Translations under genes and position numbers: made by a program
Shown here: piece by piece, positions 1 to 8,782 of the stretch
How the letters are laid out: every line of letters starts with the position of its first letter
How positions within the stretch are numbered: the first letter of the stretch is position 1
Notes under the pieces: model-generated
Told to the model about the DNA's origin: nothing
Databases searched by the model: none
The model's input: the letters and a program-made list of their open reading frames with translations, nothing else
NCBI RefSeq assembly: GCF_001426865.1
Contig: NZ_LMFO01000002.1
Coordinates: forward strand, 125,470-189,469
DNA length: 64,000 nt
DNA from: Paenibacillus sp. Root52
Lineage (GTDB): Bacteria > Bacillota > Bacilli > Paenibacillales > Paenibacillaceae
Reading direction: 5' to 3'

Positions 1-1564
1 TACGCGGTGGATCAACAACGATGACATCGGCTTCGATACCTTGCTCTTTCCAACGTGGAATCACGTCTTCAGATGCGCCAACTTCGAACTTCACGTTCTT
101 CATTTCGTTCAACATCGCATTGCTACGCGCATCCTCAATAGCTTCAGGCACAATTTCAACCCCATATACCTGATCCGCATGCTGTGCGAGGAAAAGAGAG
201 ATTGTACCGATGCCGCAATAGGCATCAATAACGGTTTCTTTGCCGCTGAGTCCAGCGTACTCCACCGTTTTCCCATACAGCACTTCCGTCTGAACCGGGT
301 TTACTTGGTAGAATGAACGAGCTGAGATCGCAAATTGCACATCGCCAATAAAGTCATAGATCACATCACGGCCCCATAGGACACGGGTTTCATCACCAAA
401 GATCACGTTTGTCTGTTTCTTGTTCACGTTCTGGCAGATACTCGCCACATGCGGAATCGCTTCACGGATACTGCCAATCCATTCGTCCTTGTACGGAATA
501 TCTCGACCATTGGTAACGAGCACGAGCATCATCTCGCCGGTACGGAACGCCTTTTTCACAACAACATGACGCAACAGTCCACGGCCTGTCTCTTCGTTAT
601 ACGCACTAATTCCAAAATGACTGCCGATCTCCTTCACCTTCGCAACCACTTCATCGTTGTGCTCATGCTGGATGAGGCATGTCTCCATGTCGATAATCCG
701 GTGGCTACCTTTGGCATAAAATCCACCCACTAGTCCACCTTCGGTTACACCAATGGGCACCTGTGCCTTATTGCGGTAACGCCAAGGCTCGGTCATGCCC
801 ATCGTTGGGAGTACGCGAATACCCTGCGCTGTGTCTTCCTCGTTCATGACACCCTCAAGACGCAGACGAATACGGTTGCTTTCGTTACTGTTGGCATCTG
901 AAGCAGCCTGTCCAGTTGTCTCATTTGCATCCTGTTCCGACCGTCCTGCCAACTTCGCTACATCAACTGATGCATCTTCCTGCAAGTTGGATGCTAGTGT
1001 CTCCGCGTTCTCCACCATCACATTCAGCTTACCAATCCGCTGCAAATTATCCACCACGAGCTGGCGTTTCCACGCAAGCTGTCCAGCATAACTCATATGC
1101 TGGATCTGGCAGCCGCCGCACTGATCATAAATTGGACAAGGAGCGGATACCCGATCCGGGCTCGCCTTAACGATCTCTAGAAGTTTGGCGTAACCATACT
1201 GCTTCTTGGTTTTCATCACGCGTACGCGTACGGTCTCACCCGGAAGTGCCCCTTGTACGAAAAGGGTATACCCCTTGGCACGGCCCACACCCTCACCATC
1301 ATGGTTCATGCCAGTAATGTCGATGACCGTCTCTTCATTTTTGCTTACAGGCAATCCTTCGATTGATGCTGATTCACGCACACGCCCCTGCGGACGAACG
1401 GTAGAGAGAGATGCGCCTTGTGGCCGCGTCCCTTTCCCTTGCTGACGTGTAGATGGACGAGATGATTGACTCGACTGACGGGACGCTGAAGCGTTCCCTT
1501 GCCCCTGAGAGGCAGCCGAATTCCGGCGGTTTTTTCCACGACCGCTGCGGTTCGTATTAGACAA
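1..1564 (-). CDS. rlmCD: 23S rRNA (uracil-5-)-methyltransferase, RlmCD/RumA family, C-terminus cut by window edge
   Basis: SAM-dependent enzyme that makes 5-methyluridine in 23S rRNA. Seen: a basic, Ser/Arg/Gln-rich N-terminus (about residues 1-65), a TRAM-like RNA-binding domain (about 70-135), the iron-sulphur cysteine cluster C-x5-C-x2-C at residues 143, 149 and 152, then the methyltransferase fold ending in a DPPR motif at the window edge; the catalytic cysteine that follows lies outside. A TTG start is chosen because a GAAGTGA-type ribosome site lies just upstream and no in-frame ATG fits the N-terminus. Residues about 182-250 form an acidic, low-complexity insert between the GKL and VLPT motifs that I do not expect in the family. 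In Bacillus subtilis the gene neighbours dgkB, as here. Family call is firm; the exact uridine target is not readable. Confidence 0.9.
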   Translation of the reverse strand, partial: MSNTNRSGRGKNRRNSAASQGQGNASASRQSSQSSRPSTRQQGKGTRPQGASLSTVRPQGRVRESASIEGLPVSKNEETVIDITGMNHDGEGVGRAKGYTLFVQGALPGETVRVRVMKTKKQYGYAKLLEIVKASPDRVSAPCPIYDQCGGCQIQHMSYAGQLAWKRQLVVDNLQRIGKLNVMVENAETLASNLQEDASVDVAKLAGRSEQDANETTGQAASDANSNESNRIRLRLEGVMNEEDTAQGIRVLPTMGMTEPWRYRNKAQVPIGVTEGGLVGGFYAKGSHRIIDMETCLIQHEHNDEVVAKVKEIGSHFGISAYNEETGRGLLRHVVVKKAFRTGEMMLVLVTNGRDIPYKDEWIGSIREAIPHVASICQNVNKKQTNVIFGDETRVLWGRDVIYDFIGDVQFAISARSFYQVNPVQTEVLYGKTVEYAGLSGKETVIDAYCGIGTISLFLAQHADQVYGVEIVPEAIEDARSNAMLNEMKNVKFEVGASEDVIPRWKEQGIEADVIVVDPPR

Positions 1565-2221
1565 CGTACATTCACTTCTTTCTTCTTAATATATAATTCC
1601 ACCGCCCATGCAGACAGTGGTTTAATCCATGTATGGTGGGCATGTTCAGGTCCACGAGCCAGCCATAGTTCACTGACATAGTTCGCTGATAAGTTCACTG
1701 ACACTAACTCAACTCTAACGAACCCTAGACACCTTATTCACATCAAAAATAACGTTCCAAAATTCTAACGAACTTCAGAGACGTTATTTCATTCTACAAT
1801 GGTGTTTCCATATCTTTTTGGGTCATTTCAGCCTATATAGCGACACTGAGATTCGTTAGAATTCTAGTTCTACTCATTTCGGTAAAATAAGGCTTCCTGA
1901 GTTCGTTAGCACGAACCCCATGAGATTATACGTGATCTCTGCAATCGCCGCAACTGGAAAAGCCCTACGATGAAGCACTCAGTCTATCGACTCATGCATG
2001 TAGCATCTTGCTAAACAGAAGAGTGTTTCCTACCGCTTGTAGCTCTAGCACACGGTACCTCAATTCATGATAGCGGTGGTCAGCACTTTTCTCCGTATCT
2101 GGATTGAACCCCGATCGGGTCTCCAGTGCCTGTCGACTTATGTTTACTTTCGCGTCTTGCAGCACTTGTGGTTGGAGCTATCTCAGTCTTACGACTCTTC
2201 TAGTTACAGCTCCCGCTTGAA
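1565..2221. other. Intergenic region with repeat cluster
   Basis: No credible coding region. It holds four copies of a TAACGAAC-centred repeat (listed separately) and, at about 2175-2213, an imperfect hairpin closed by GGAGCT/AGCTCC with an inner AGTC-GTAA-GACT stem. The hairpin lacks a T-run, so it is not called a terminator, and dgkB and the methyltransferase gene may be transcribed together. Confidence 0.6.
1711..1912. repeat. Four-copy TAACGAAC repeat cluster, two direct and two inverted
   Basis: Two direct copies of about 30 bases lie at 1711-1740 and 1761-1790, exactly 50 bases apart. Two inverted copies lie at about 1838-1864 and 1884-1912. The shared pattern is roughly 'TCTAACGAAC', then about six variable bases, then 'ACGTTATT' or a variant. 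The second copy also has 'AAATAACGT' about 25 bases before its 'ACGTTATTT' end, so it can fold by itself. Direct and inverted copies together can form a larger fold. Seen directly; family membership and function are unknown. Confidence 0.7.
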
Positions 2222-3103
2222 TCAACGATACAGCATCAAGTGATGTCGTAGGTTCTTGAACGTTGCCGGGAGCGTACCGCCCAGCTCTCCATCCAGGTTC
2301 AATTGCACATAGCCTGGTGAAGTCACTTCCATATAATCCGTCTGGAAGTGAACAACCTTCTTATCGTTCAGGTGTTCACCACGCAGTGCAAGCGTTACGA
2401 GGCGGATCATGTCAGCCAGGTTACATTTGCGCACACCGATGACATCGAACAGTCCATCATCAATCGTCGCACCTGGGGCAAGCTTCTCGAATCCCCCTAC
2501 GGAGTTCGTATTAGCGATCAGGAACAACATGAATTCATCATGAATTTCCTCCTGACCTGCTGCGCGGATAATTAGCTCCTGCGGAGACAGGCTCGCCATT
2601 TTCTCAATGCCCTTCATATAATAGGCTAGTTGCCCAATCATCGTTTTTAGACGACTCGGCACTTCGTAGGTCAGCTCAGTCAATGAACCTCCACCTGCGA
2701 TGTTGATAAAATATTTATTGTTCACCTTCCCAAGATCCAGAGGACGAAGCTGTTGGTTAATAACCAAATCCACGTAATCCTCCCACTGTCTTGGAATGCC
2801 CAGTGCACGCGCAAAATCATTCGTTGTTCCGAGCGGGAACACGCCTAATGGTGGGCGATTCTCACGCTCAGCCATACCGTTGATGACTTCATATAGCGTC
2901 CCGTCGCCACCAGCAGCAATAATCATATCGTATCCACGTTCAATGGCGAGTTCTGCTTCCCGGGTTGCATCTCCCTCACCCGTTGTTGCATGACATGAAG
3001 CTTCAATACCACCCTGATCCAAACGTTGCAAAATATCAGCCAGACGTTTCTTCATTTCTTCCCGGCCTGAGGTCGGATTATATATTAAACGAGCTTTTTT
3101 CAT
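2222..3103 (-). CDS. dgkB: Diacylglycerol kinase, DgkB/DagK type
   Basis: Soluble lipid kinase that phosphorylates diacylglycerol to phosphatidic acid, recycling the diacylglycerol released by lipoteichoic acid synthesis. Seen: an N-terminal RLIYNPTSGRE nucleotide-loop motif and the kinase signature AAGGDGTLYEVING near residue 65, followed by the usual beta-rich C-terminal domain; length (293 residues) is normal. The ATG at 3103 is preferred over the upstream GTG at 3115 because AGGTGG sits eight bases before it but only three before the GTG. It lies upstream of the rRNA methyltransferase gene on the same strand, the same pairing as yerQ-yefA in Bacillus subtilis. Confidence 0.93.
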   Translation of the reverse strand: MKKARLIYNPTSGREEMKKRLADILQRLDQGGIEASCHATTGEGDATREAELAIERGYDMIIAAGGDGTLYEVINGMAERENRPPLGVFPLGTTNDFARALGIPRQWEDYVDLVINQQLRPLDLGKVNNKYFINIAGGGSLTELTYEVPSRLKTMIGQLAYYMKGIEKMASLSPQELIIRAAGQEEIHDEFMLFLIANTNSVGGFEKLAPGATIDDGLFDVIGVRKCNLADMIRLVTLALRGEHLNDKKVVHFQTDYMEVTSPGYVQLNLDGELGGTLPATFKNLRHHLMLYR

Positions 3104-3727
3104 CTCATACGCCACCTATTCCACATTATGCATGAGTCTGTACGATCTCATTCTCATTAGCTTTCATTGTAAGCATCTTGCGCTATCCAGAATTTACCCA
3201 ACTCATCCTATCCGTTAATCATGCCTTAACAATGTTGTTATCCTATATCTATGCTTAAGGAATTCCGTCTCATTCCCTAAGCCTTTATATTACATCATAT
3301 CATCAAATGTGAACTTGTCCTAGCCTATAGAGTGCAACCACCCTAGTCCTCGATGAAAATGGTTCCTTTTACATAACACACGATGTTTTTCAAAACCGAT
3401 TATATAAACTACCATTCTACCCGCCTACGCAAAATTTAACCTACTACAGCTTCAATAAACCTTACTACTCTCCATGAAAAATCGGACATAGGCCTACTCA
3501 TTATCTCTGATCAGTACGCTAGATGAAGATCATTAATAATATCGAATACTATCTATAAAGCAAAACTGCCCCCTTATCAAGGAGACAGTTTTAATATGAG
3601 CTATTCTTTAGAGCACTAGATACTACTCGTATTTTTGAAAACAAAGACCGTTGAATATTTACTGCAAGCTATGTTCTACAAAGGTAGCTACAACTCATTT
3701 TAGAGAATTAGTTTTACAAAAACAGAT
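3104..3727. other. Intergenic region
   Basis: AT-rich and non-coding as far as I can see. It contains one terminator (3562-3592) and a weak imperfect stem at 3253-3282 (GCTTA..GGAAT paired with ATTCC..TAAGC) with no T-run. The dgkB promoter should lie in the first part but I could not fix it. Confidence 0.5.
3562..3592 (-). terminator. Terminator downstream of the GH94-like gene
   Basis: AAAACTG and CAGTTTT arms close an imperfect stem (CCCCCTT against AAGGAGA) with a three-base loop; on the minus strand the stem runs into TTTTG. It lies about 135 bases after the stop of the GH94-like gene. Confidence 0.6.
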
Positions 3728-6106
3728 CTACAAAGGCAATTTCACCATTACATTATAGCTTGTCCCAGCTTGTATATTCGTGATGATATCGCCATCAATC
3801 CGTTGACCATCCACATAAACTTCCATCGCCTGAACAGATGCATCCTTCTCCATGTTTACGTGCAACTCAGCCCCGCGGAACAAACGTGTAACTGAAGCGT
3901 TGTTCCAATCCTCTGGCAGTTGTGGGCGAACTAGAAGTCCTTGCGGGTGACCTTGTAATCCGAACAGACCGTCAATCACACAACGATAGACCCAAGGTAC
4001 CGTACCTGTGTTGAACAGATTACTGGATCGTCCGGCTGTACGTGGGAATTGGCGATAGGCTCCGCGATAATAATTGGGAATAAATACAGGTAGTTGTCCC
4101 CGCTGGATTATATCCTCGGCATTGGGGCCTGGTATCATTTTACGCAGCAAACGATAGGCTCTCTCCTTCTCTCCGACCAGATACAACGAATAGATATAGA
4201 ATGCTGCAGCATGGTTATATACCGCTCCGTTCTCTGCACTTCCGGGATGCTTTTGCGTAACCCGTCCTACATCTTCCCGCATGGACGTGAAGGACGGCGC
4301 TAGCTTCTCGACACCATACGGGGACTCCAACTGCTCCTCTACCGCACGGATTAACTTCTCCCGCTTCTCTTGATCCGCAGCCCCACTCATGAGTGCCCAG
4401 CTCTGAGGATTGATATAGATGCGTCCTTCCACATCCGTGCTCACACCAAACACGACATTATCATCCGTAATGCCCCGTGCATACCAGTTACCATCCCAGA
4501 GGTACTCATTCGCTACTGCATTAGTCTGCGTGGCTTCCTGACGGAATTCTCCTGTAACCTCAGCATGTCCTGCCTGTTCAGCAATATCTGCCCACACATT
4601 AAATGCATATGCCGTCGCAATCGTCAGCCAACCGGACACCCCAATGCCTTTGTATCCTACCATGTTCATCGGATCACACCAGTCACCCTGATTAATGTAG
4701 TTCAACCCTCGGCCATCCCGCTCATGGATCAGCCAGCGCATCGCAAGATTCATATGTTCCAATACCGAAGCCTGCTGCTCACTGTCTGCAAAAGAAACCC
4801 GTTCCTCCAAAATGCTATAATCATTCGTTTCATCCAAATAAGTTTTGAGGCAGACTGGAAGCCAAATACAGTGGTCGGTATGAGGAATCTGGTTAATATA
4901 TTTCAACTCTGCGTCCGGGTGCAAAATAATACCGTCTGGCATCGCGCCGCTGATCTGCTGCTGGGACATTGCAGTCAGGAAGGCAGCCCTCGCAATCTGT
5001 GGCTGAATATAACTCATGCCCATATTGTCCTGCAAATAGTTTCGGGTCTGCGGATCGGTGGATAGACGATTAGTCTTACCATGATAGTACATTTGGCGAG
5101 GTAGCCAGTGATTCACAATGTTATCCAGCCAACCATCCGGCGTCTCGATCTGGATATTGCCTTGCCCTGCGGCAACATAATCCGCATATTCCTTCTCAGC
5201 TGCGGTGAAGCCGTCCTGTCCGTTTTTATTTTTGTTCAAAAAGTAGTGCTGGCGGATGCGCTCAATCTCTTCTTCATCATGGGCCGGGCCAAAGACAAAT
5301 CGATACTCTTGCTCTGCGCCTGCATCTAGCTCCAATCTATATTGCAATACAGCCACAGGCGTCTCGTACCGCGCATCACCACCACGTAGTGTATCCGCTT
5401 GAAGTGCCGAAGGAGCATGAAGGCCTCCTTCGCCCTCGAAGCTCTCTTGATTCACTTCCCATGAGACTGGCTTATGCTCTGCAAGCAGATAGGTCTTGTC
5501 CTTATAATTTTTAATTTTGCTATAATCCTGATACTTCTGGTACGGCGTGATCGCCGAGCAGACGATGCTCTGCAGATTCTCTACATATGACCCGGATTGG
5601 TTCATCCATGACATATAGCCGACCGTAAAATACGGATAGATACTAAGCTTGCGTTTTCTCGAAGACAGGTTCGTCACTCGCACACGCCATAGCTCCATCA
5701 CCTCTTCCTTCGGTAGACGTAGGGACATTTCAATGCAAATATCGTCTTGAACAACTCTCCAATGAATATCGTTTTTACCTACAGCGAAGGTATATTCGTC
5801 GGCCTGTTTACGAACCGGTTCATATGGTGCTGAGAAAAGTTCTCCACTTTCTTCGTCTTTGATATATATAAATCGTCCTGGATGGTGAGCAAAATATGGC
5901 TGTTCCGGTTGCATAAACGTTTTGGCTTCCAGGTTGGGCGCGTATGAGTATTTGGCAGGTTCCGGTTGCATAAATTGAGCCACTGCATACCCCCAGCAAT
6001 TCACATGGATCATCATCTTCTCATTCCACAAAAATCCGGATGCCTTCGGTAGAATCGTCGGGCTTGTCAATTCAACATATTGATTATCTTCCGTTACTTT
6101 AATCAT
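3728..6106 (-). CDS. GH94-like glycoside phosphorylase (cellobiose/chitobiose phosphorylase relative)
   Basis: Probably a cytoplasmic enzyme that splits a beta-linked disaccharide or glucan with phosphate, giving a sugar 1-phosphate. Seen: 792 residues, no signal peptide; an N-terminal beta-sandwich region (to about 280), a linker, then an (alpha/alpha)6-type domain with the motif GDWCDPMN, matching the GDWND-type motif that carries the catalytic Asp of GH94, and a C-terminal segment GLQGHPQGLLVRPQLPEDW typical of these enzymes. The Cys in place of the usual Asn and the absence of a clear cellobiose-type pocket leave the substrate open; related GH36-type annotations are possible. The ATG at 6106 is chosen over the overlapping GTG because GTGAGG lies seven bases before it. 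Cre-like and palindromic sites upstream suggest sugar control. Confidence 0.75.
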   Translation of the reverse strand: MIKVTEDNQYVELTSPTILPKASGFLWNEKMMIHVNCWGYAVAQFMQPEPAKYSYAPNLEAKTFMQPEQPYFAHHPGRFIYIKDEESGELFSAPYEPVRKQADEYTFAVGKNDIHWRVVQDDICIEMSLRLPKEEVMELWRVRVTNLSSRKRKLSIYPYFTVGYMSWMNQSGSYVENLQSIVCSAITPYQKYQDYSKIKNYKDKTYLLAEHKPVSWEVNQESFEGEGGLHAPSALQADTLRGGDARYETPVAVLQYRLELDAGAEQEYRFVFGPAHDEEEIERIRQHYFLNKNKNGQDGFTAAEKEYADYVAAGQGNIQIETPDGWLDNIVNHWLPRQMYYHGKTNRLSTDPQTRNYLQDNMGMSYIQPQIARAAFLTAMSQQQISGAMPDGIILHPDAELKYINQIPHTDHCIWLPVCLKTYLDETNDYSILEERVSFADSEQQASVLEHMNLAMRWLIHERDGRGLNYINQGDWCDPMNMVGYKGIGVSGWLTIATAYAFNVWADIAEQAGHAEVTGEFRQEATQTNAVANEYLWDGNWYARGITDDNVVFGVSTDVEGRIYINPQSWALMSGAADQEKREKLIRAVEEQLESPYGVEKLAPSFTSMREDVGRVTQKHPGSAENGAVYNHAAAFYIYSLYLVGEKERAYRLLRKMIPGPNAEDIIQRGQLPVFIPNYYRGAYRQFPRTAGRSSNLFNTGTVPWVYRCVIDGLFGLQGHPQGLLVRPQLPEDWNNASVTRLFRGAELHVNMEKDASVQAMEVYVDGQRIDGDIITNIQAGTSYNVMVKLPL

Positions 6107-6143
6107 CACTGAACCTCACTTTCAGAGTATGAAATCATAATAC

Positions 6144-6157
6144 AGAAAACGTTTTAG
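6144..6157 (-). promoter_or_regulatory. Cre-like catabolite element before the GH94-like gene
   Basis: Read on the minus strand, CTAAAACGTTTTCT matches the CcpA consensus TGWAARCGYTWNCW at 12 of 14 positions, including the central AACGTT core. It lies about 40 bases before the start codon. CcpA binding is inferred. Confidence 0.5.
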
Positions 6158-6162
6158 GTAAC

Positions 6163-6172
6163 TTGTATACAA
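6163..6172. promoter_or_regulatory. Palindromic operator-like site TTGTATACAA
   Basis: A perfect ten-base palindrome next to the cre-like site, about 60 bases before the GH94-like gene. The shape resembles GntR-family sugar operators such as TreR sites; the regulator is not in the window. Confidence 0.35.
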
Positions 6173-6421
6173 CTTCGTTCATTATACCACGGGAACGCTT
6201 ACAATAAATCGTAATTTCAAGAACAAGTTGCATCATAGCGTTTGCTTTAGGACTAGAACTTGATATGCACATTGCAAAAACTCCCATCACAGTTACCGTA
6301 GACGTTGTTGGTCATCTACGCTTTACTATGATAGGAGCATATCAGAAATCTTCATGTTGAGTTTGTCTTATCGTTCATGGACACAAGGGAGTTCTAACAT
6401 TTCTTTCTTCAAAAGAAAGCT

Positions 6422-7204
6422 TTACACCTCAGTCGCACGACATCGGTCTAACAAAATACGGATCTGCCGTTCCAGCCACTGACCTAAGAGCGGATGTGGC
6501 AGCAACGTCTCACCACGATATGCGTAATTCAGATCCTTCAGGCGCTCCGGAATAACGTTCATGGTGAAATAACCGGCACTCAAAAACAGCGGCGCCACGA
6601 TGACTCGGCTCCCCCGCTCTTCACTCCAATACTTCGCCTTATCATACACGCTCTCCGGGTTAAGCAAAGCATAATCTGTGTGTGCTACACCACTAACCTC
6701 ACGAACCCGTTCCGCAAGTGAAGCAATACCTACTTCCCAGCGCTGGCGGAATCCATCACGGATACTTCCATGACCCACTAGCAAAATCGTTTCATGCTCA
6801 GGCTCCTGCGATAGTGACTTCACCTTGTCCCACACCATAACAGCGATATCAGGATCGTTATCGACCGGATAGCCGAAGTGTACCTTGGCTGTGACATGGA
6901 ACGGTTCCAGATCAGTTTCGCGTTCTGGCGCGTCTTTGGCGCCAATCGCATACTCTATCTCATCCACATGCGTACTGCCTGAAGATACAAATAAAGGTAC
7001 GACTAAGAGATCGGTAACACCTTGTGCTTCCAGTCGGTCGATACCGTCCTGGATCAGGCGTCCTTCCACAAGTTCAAGAAAACCGGCTTCAACAGGCATA
7101 GCCTCAGGTAAGTTTAACTGAGCGATCGCGTCATCGACGGAGTCTACCCAGGTCTGCTCATGAGAGCCGTGACTAATGATAAGTACACCCGGTTTCTTCA
7201 TCAT
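6422..7204 (-). CDS. sirB: Sirohydrochlorin chelatase, CbiX/SirB family
   Basis: Class II chelatase that inserts a metal (iron for siroheme, or cobalt) into sirohydrochlorin in the cytoplasm. Seen: two tandem CbiX halves, the first with ISHGSH near residue 10 and the second with VGHGS near residue 145, which hold the metal-binding histidines; length 260 is right for the two-domain Bacillus form. Its start overlaps the stop of the yerC-like gene by one base (TAATG), so the two are co-translated. No other siroheme or cobalamin gene is nearby, so the metal is not decided by context. Confidence 0.85.
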   Translation of the reverse strand: MMKKPGVLIISHGSHEQTWVDSVDDAIAQLNLPEAMPVEAGFLELVEGRLIQDGIDRLEAQGVTDLLVVPLFVSSGSTHVDEIEYAIGAKDAPERETDLEPFHVTAKVHFGYPVDNDPDIAVMVWDKVKSLSQEPEHETILLVGHGSIRDGFRQRWEVGIASLAERVREVSGVAHTDYALLNPESVYDKAKYWSEERGSRVIVAPLFLSAGYFTMNVIPERLKDLNYAYRGETLLPHPLLGQWLERQIRILLDRCRATEV

Positions 7205-7494
7205 TAGCGTCCCAGACGTTCCAAGGTCATTTTATATCCATCGTTACCATAGTTCAGGCAACGTTTAACGCGGGAAATCGTCGCAGTGCTTGCGCCTGTC
7301 TCCGCTTCAATCTGATTATACGTGTTGCCTTTACCCAGCATACGGGCAACTTCCAAACGTTGAGACATCGATTGAATCTCATTTACTGTGCATAGATCAT
7401 CAAAGAACACATAACATTCTTCAATATCTTTCAGTGTTAAGATGGCTTCGAATAATTGCTCAATACTTTTATCATTTAGCTTTTTCAGCTGCAT
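7204..7494 (-). CDS. yerC: YerC/YecD-family TrpR-like DNA-binding protein
   Basis: Small (96 residues) transcriptional regulator of the TrpR-like superfamily. Seen: helical N-terminus, the segment EIQSMSQRLEVARML, and a helix-turn-helix TYNQIEAETGASTATISRV at about 57-75. Members in Bacillus have been proposed to control histidine biosynthesis; that is family knowledge and no his gene is in the window. AGGGG lies eleven bases before the ATG. It is the first gene of a two-gene unit with the chelatase gene. Confidence 0.85.
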   Translation of the reverse strand: MQLKKLNDKSIEQLFEAILTLKDIEECYVFFDDLCTVNEIQSMSQRLEVARMLGKGNTYNQIEAETGASTATISRVKRCLNYGNDGYKMTLERLGR

Positions 7495-7942
7495 TTTATC
7501 ATCATCCCCTAGCGGTTACTGTGTACCCCCATTGTACGCATCCTGAGTTGGTATTTCAAGCGTTAACGATTTCACGCAGTGCAGAATAAAAATACATGTT
7601 ACCGTTTTCAAAAGAACTATTGTCCTCTCACCGCGTACAACTCGTGATAATCCCGCAGTATATCCAGTTTTTCGCCTGTATATTCCCGATTAAATATGTA
7701 GGATTTTAACCATCCTAAATGTTACAATTTTGTGTCCGAACTACCCAATACGTCATAGAATCCCCTTTGATGCCATGCGCCCAAATCCGCAAATATCCCG
7801 TTTTCCGTGATACCCGCCTACGCCGTCTCTCCGCGAATGACATACAGTATAGCAAAAGGGAGTTCCATCTCGGCCTTGTTATGTACTTTTGACACCAAGC
7901 TGAGGGAACGCAATTCCGAAATCCAACATAGAAGGAACGTGA
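7495..7942. other. Divergent intergenic region
   Basis: Separates yerC (minus) from the next gene (plus). No convincing coding region; open frames here have no ribosome site. A stretch rich in CCCG/CGCC at about 7770-7840 has no function I can name. Promoters for both genes should lie here but were not resolved. Confidence 0.4.
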
Positions 7943-8584
7943 TTGTTTATGCCACAGCATTATTATCACCGCCAGCCTACGCCACGGCAACGTCCGTCTT
8001 CCCATCCACATCGGCAACGGCAGGCTTATACTTCAGCCTATGCACCGCCAGGGGTTATCCAACGTTCATTAAATGAGGCTCCGGTTCAATCCATGTATCC
8101 TGGCGTGGAACCCTATTATCCAAACTTCGCTGAGGTGGAGGCATCTGGACTGGTTCCTTATGGGCAAGGCGCACCTGCCCCCAATTTTTATGCCGGAGGC
8201 GCCCCAGTTAGTGCCCCTATTCCGGTTCAAGAACCTGCATCGTCTGGCAGCTCAGGGTTCTCACTTGCCAACATCGGTGAATTAAAAGGGATGATCGACC
8301 GTTTCGGTGGTATTGATGGCATCATGAGCGGCATCGGCAAAATGCAAAAAGTTGTCGGCGGTATTCAGCAAATGGCTCCAATGATGAAACTGGTGATGGG
8401 AATTTTACCGTTTGGTAAAGGGAAAAACAATAAAAGCGAGGCAGATGCGGATTATGAGGAATATTCTTCGCCTCGGCCACGTAAACGCCGCAAAAAAACA
8501 ACAACAACTCCTCGTCGCCGTAGCAACACGGTAAAACGTAAAACAAGTTCCGCCAAACGTCGTCCCAAAAGTAGCAAACGTTAA
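7943..8584 (+). CDS. Hypothetical basic protein, possibly YqfQ/VrrA-like
   Basis: 213 residues. Seen: a His/Arg/Gln/Pro-rich N-terminus, a Pro/Ala/Gly-rich middle, a Gly/Met-rich hydrophobic segment (about 118-155, with IDGIMSGIGKMQKVVGGI), and a very basic Lys/Arg/Thr/Ser tail (last 40 residues). The middle segment recalls YqfQ/VrrA-type Bacillus proteins but I am not sure. The TTG start at 7943 is preferred over the ATG at 7949 because AAGGA lies six bases before TTG and twelve before ATG. A strong terminator follows, so it is a single-gene unit. The tail suggests binding to nucleic acid or another polyanion (inference). Confidence 0.7.
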   Translation: MFMPQHYYHRQPTPRQRPSSHPHRQRQAYTSAYAPPGVIQRSLNEAPVQSMYPGVEPYYPNFAEVEASGLVPYGQGAPAPNFYAGGAPVSAPIPVQEPASSGSSGFSLANIGELKGMIDRFGGIDGIMSGIGKMQKVVGGIQQMAPMMKLVMGILPFGKGKNNKSEADADYEEYSSPRPRKRRKKTTTTPRRRSNTVKRKTSSAKRRPKSSKR

Positions 8585-8594
8585 CGCTCGCTCT

Positions 8595-8630
8595 GGCACC
8601 TTCTTGAAGAAAGAAGGTGCCTTCATTTTT
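8595..8630 (+). terminator. Rho-independent terminator
   Basis: An eleven-base perfect stem (GGCACCTTCTT with AAGAAGGTGCC), five-base loop, then TTCATTTTT, starting ten bases after the stop of the basic protein gene. Confidence 0.9.
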
Positions 8631-8782
8631 CTCCATTTTCATTAAGAACCTATGTTCTTATTTCTCTAAATTAAGGTATACTATATATGTTAACCCAACC
8701 ATTGTACACATTTAGTTGGTCGGGAATATCGAACATAACAATAACGAACTTAGCCATTACATAAGAAACAAGGAGGCAGACT

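Larger units (their letters stand above)
6107..6421. other. Promoter region of the GH94-like gene
   Basis: Holds the two operator-like sites listed separately. The remaining bases toward the sirB/cbiX stop contain an imperfect stem around 6298-6330 (CCGTAGACG...CATCTACG) without a clear T-run; no coding region seen. Confidence 0.45.

Noticed and set aside
4370-5065. 231-codon plus-strand frame over the GH94-like gene
   Set aside because: Antisense to a clear enzyme gene; no motif and no start signal.
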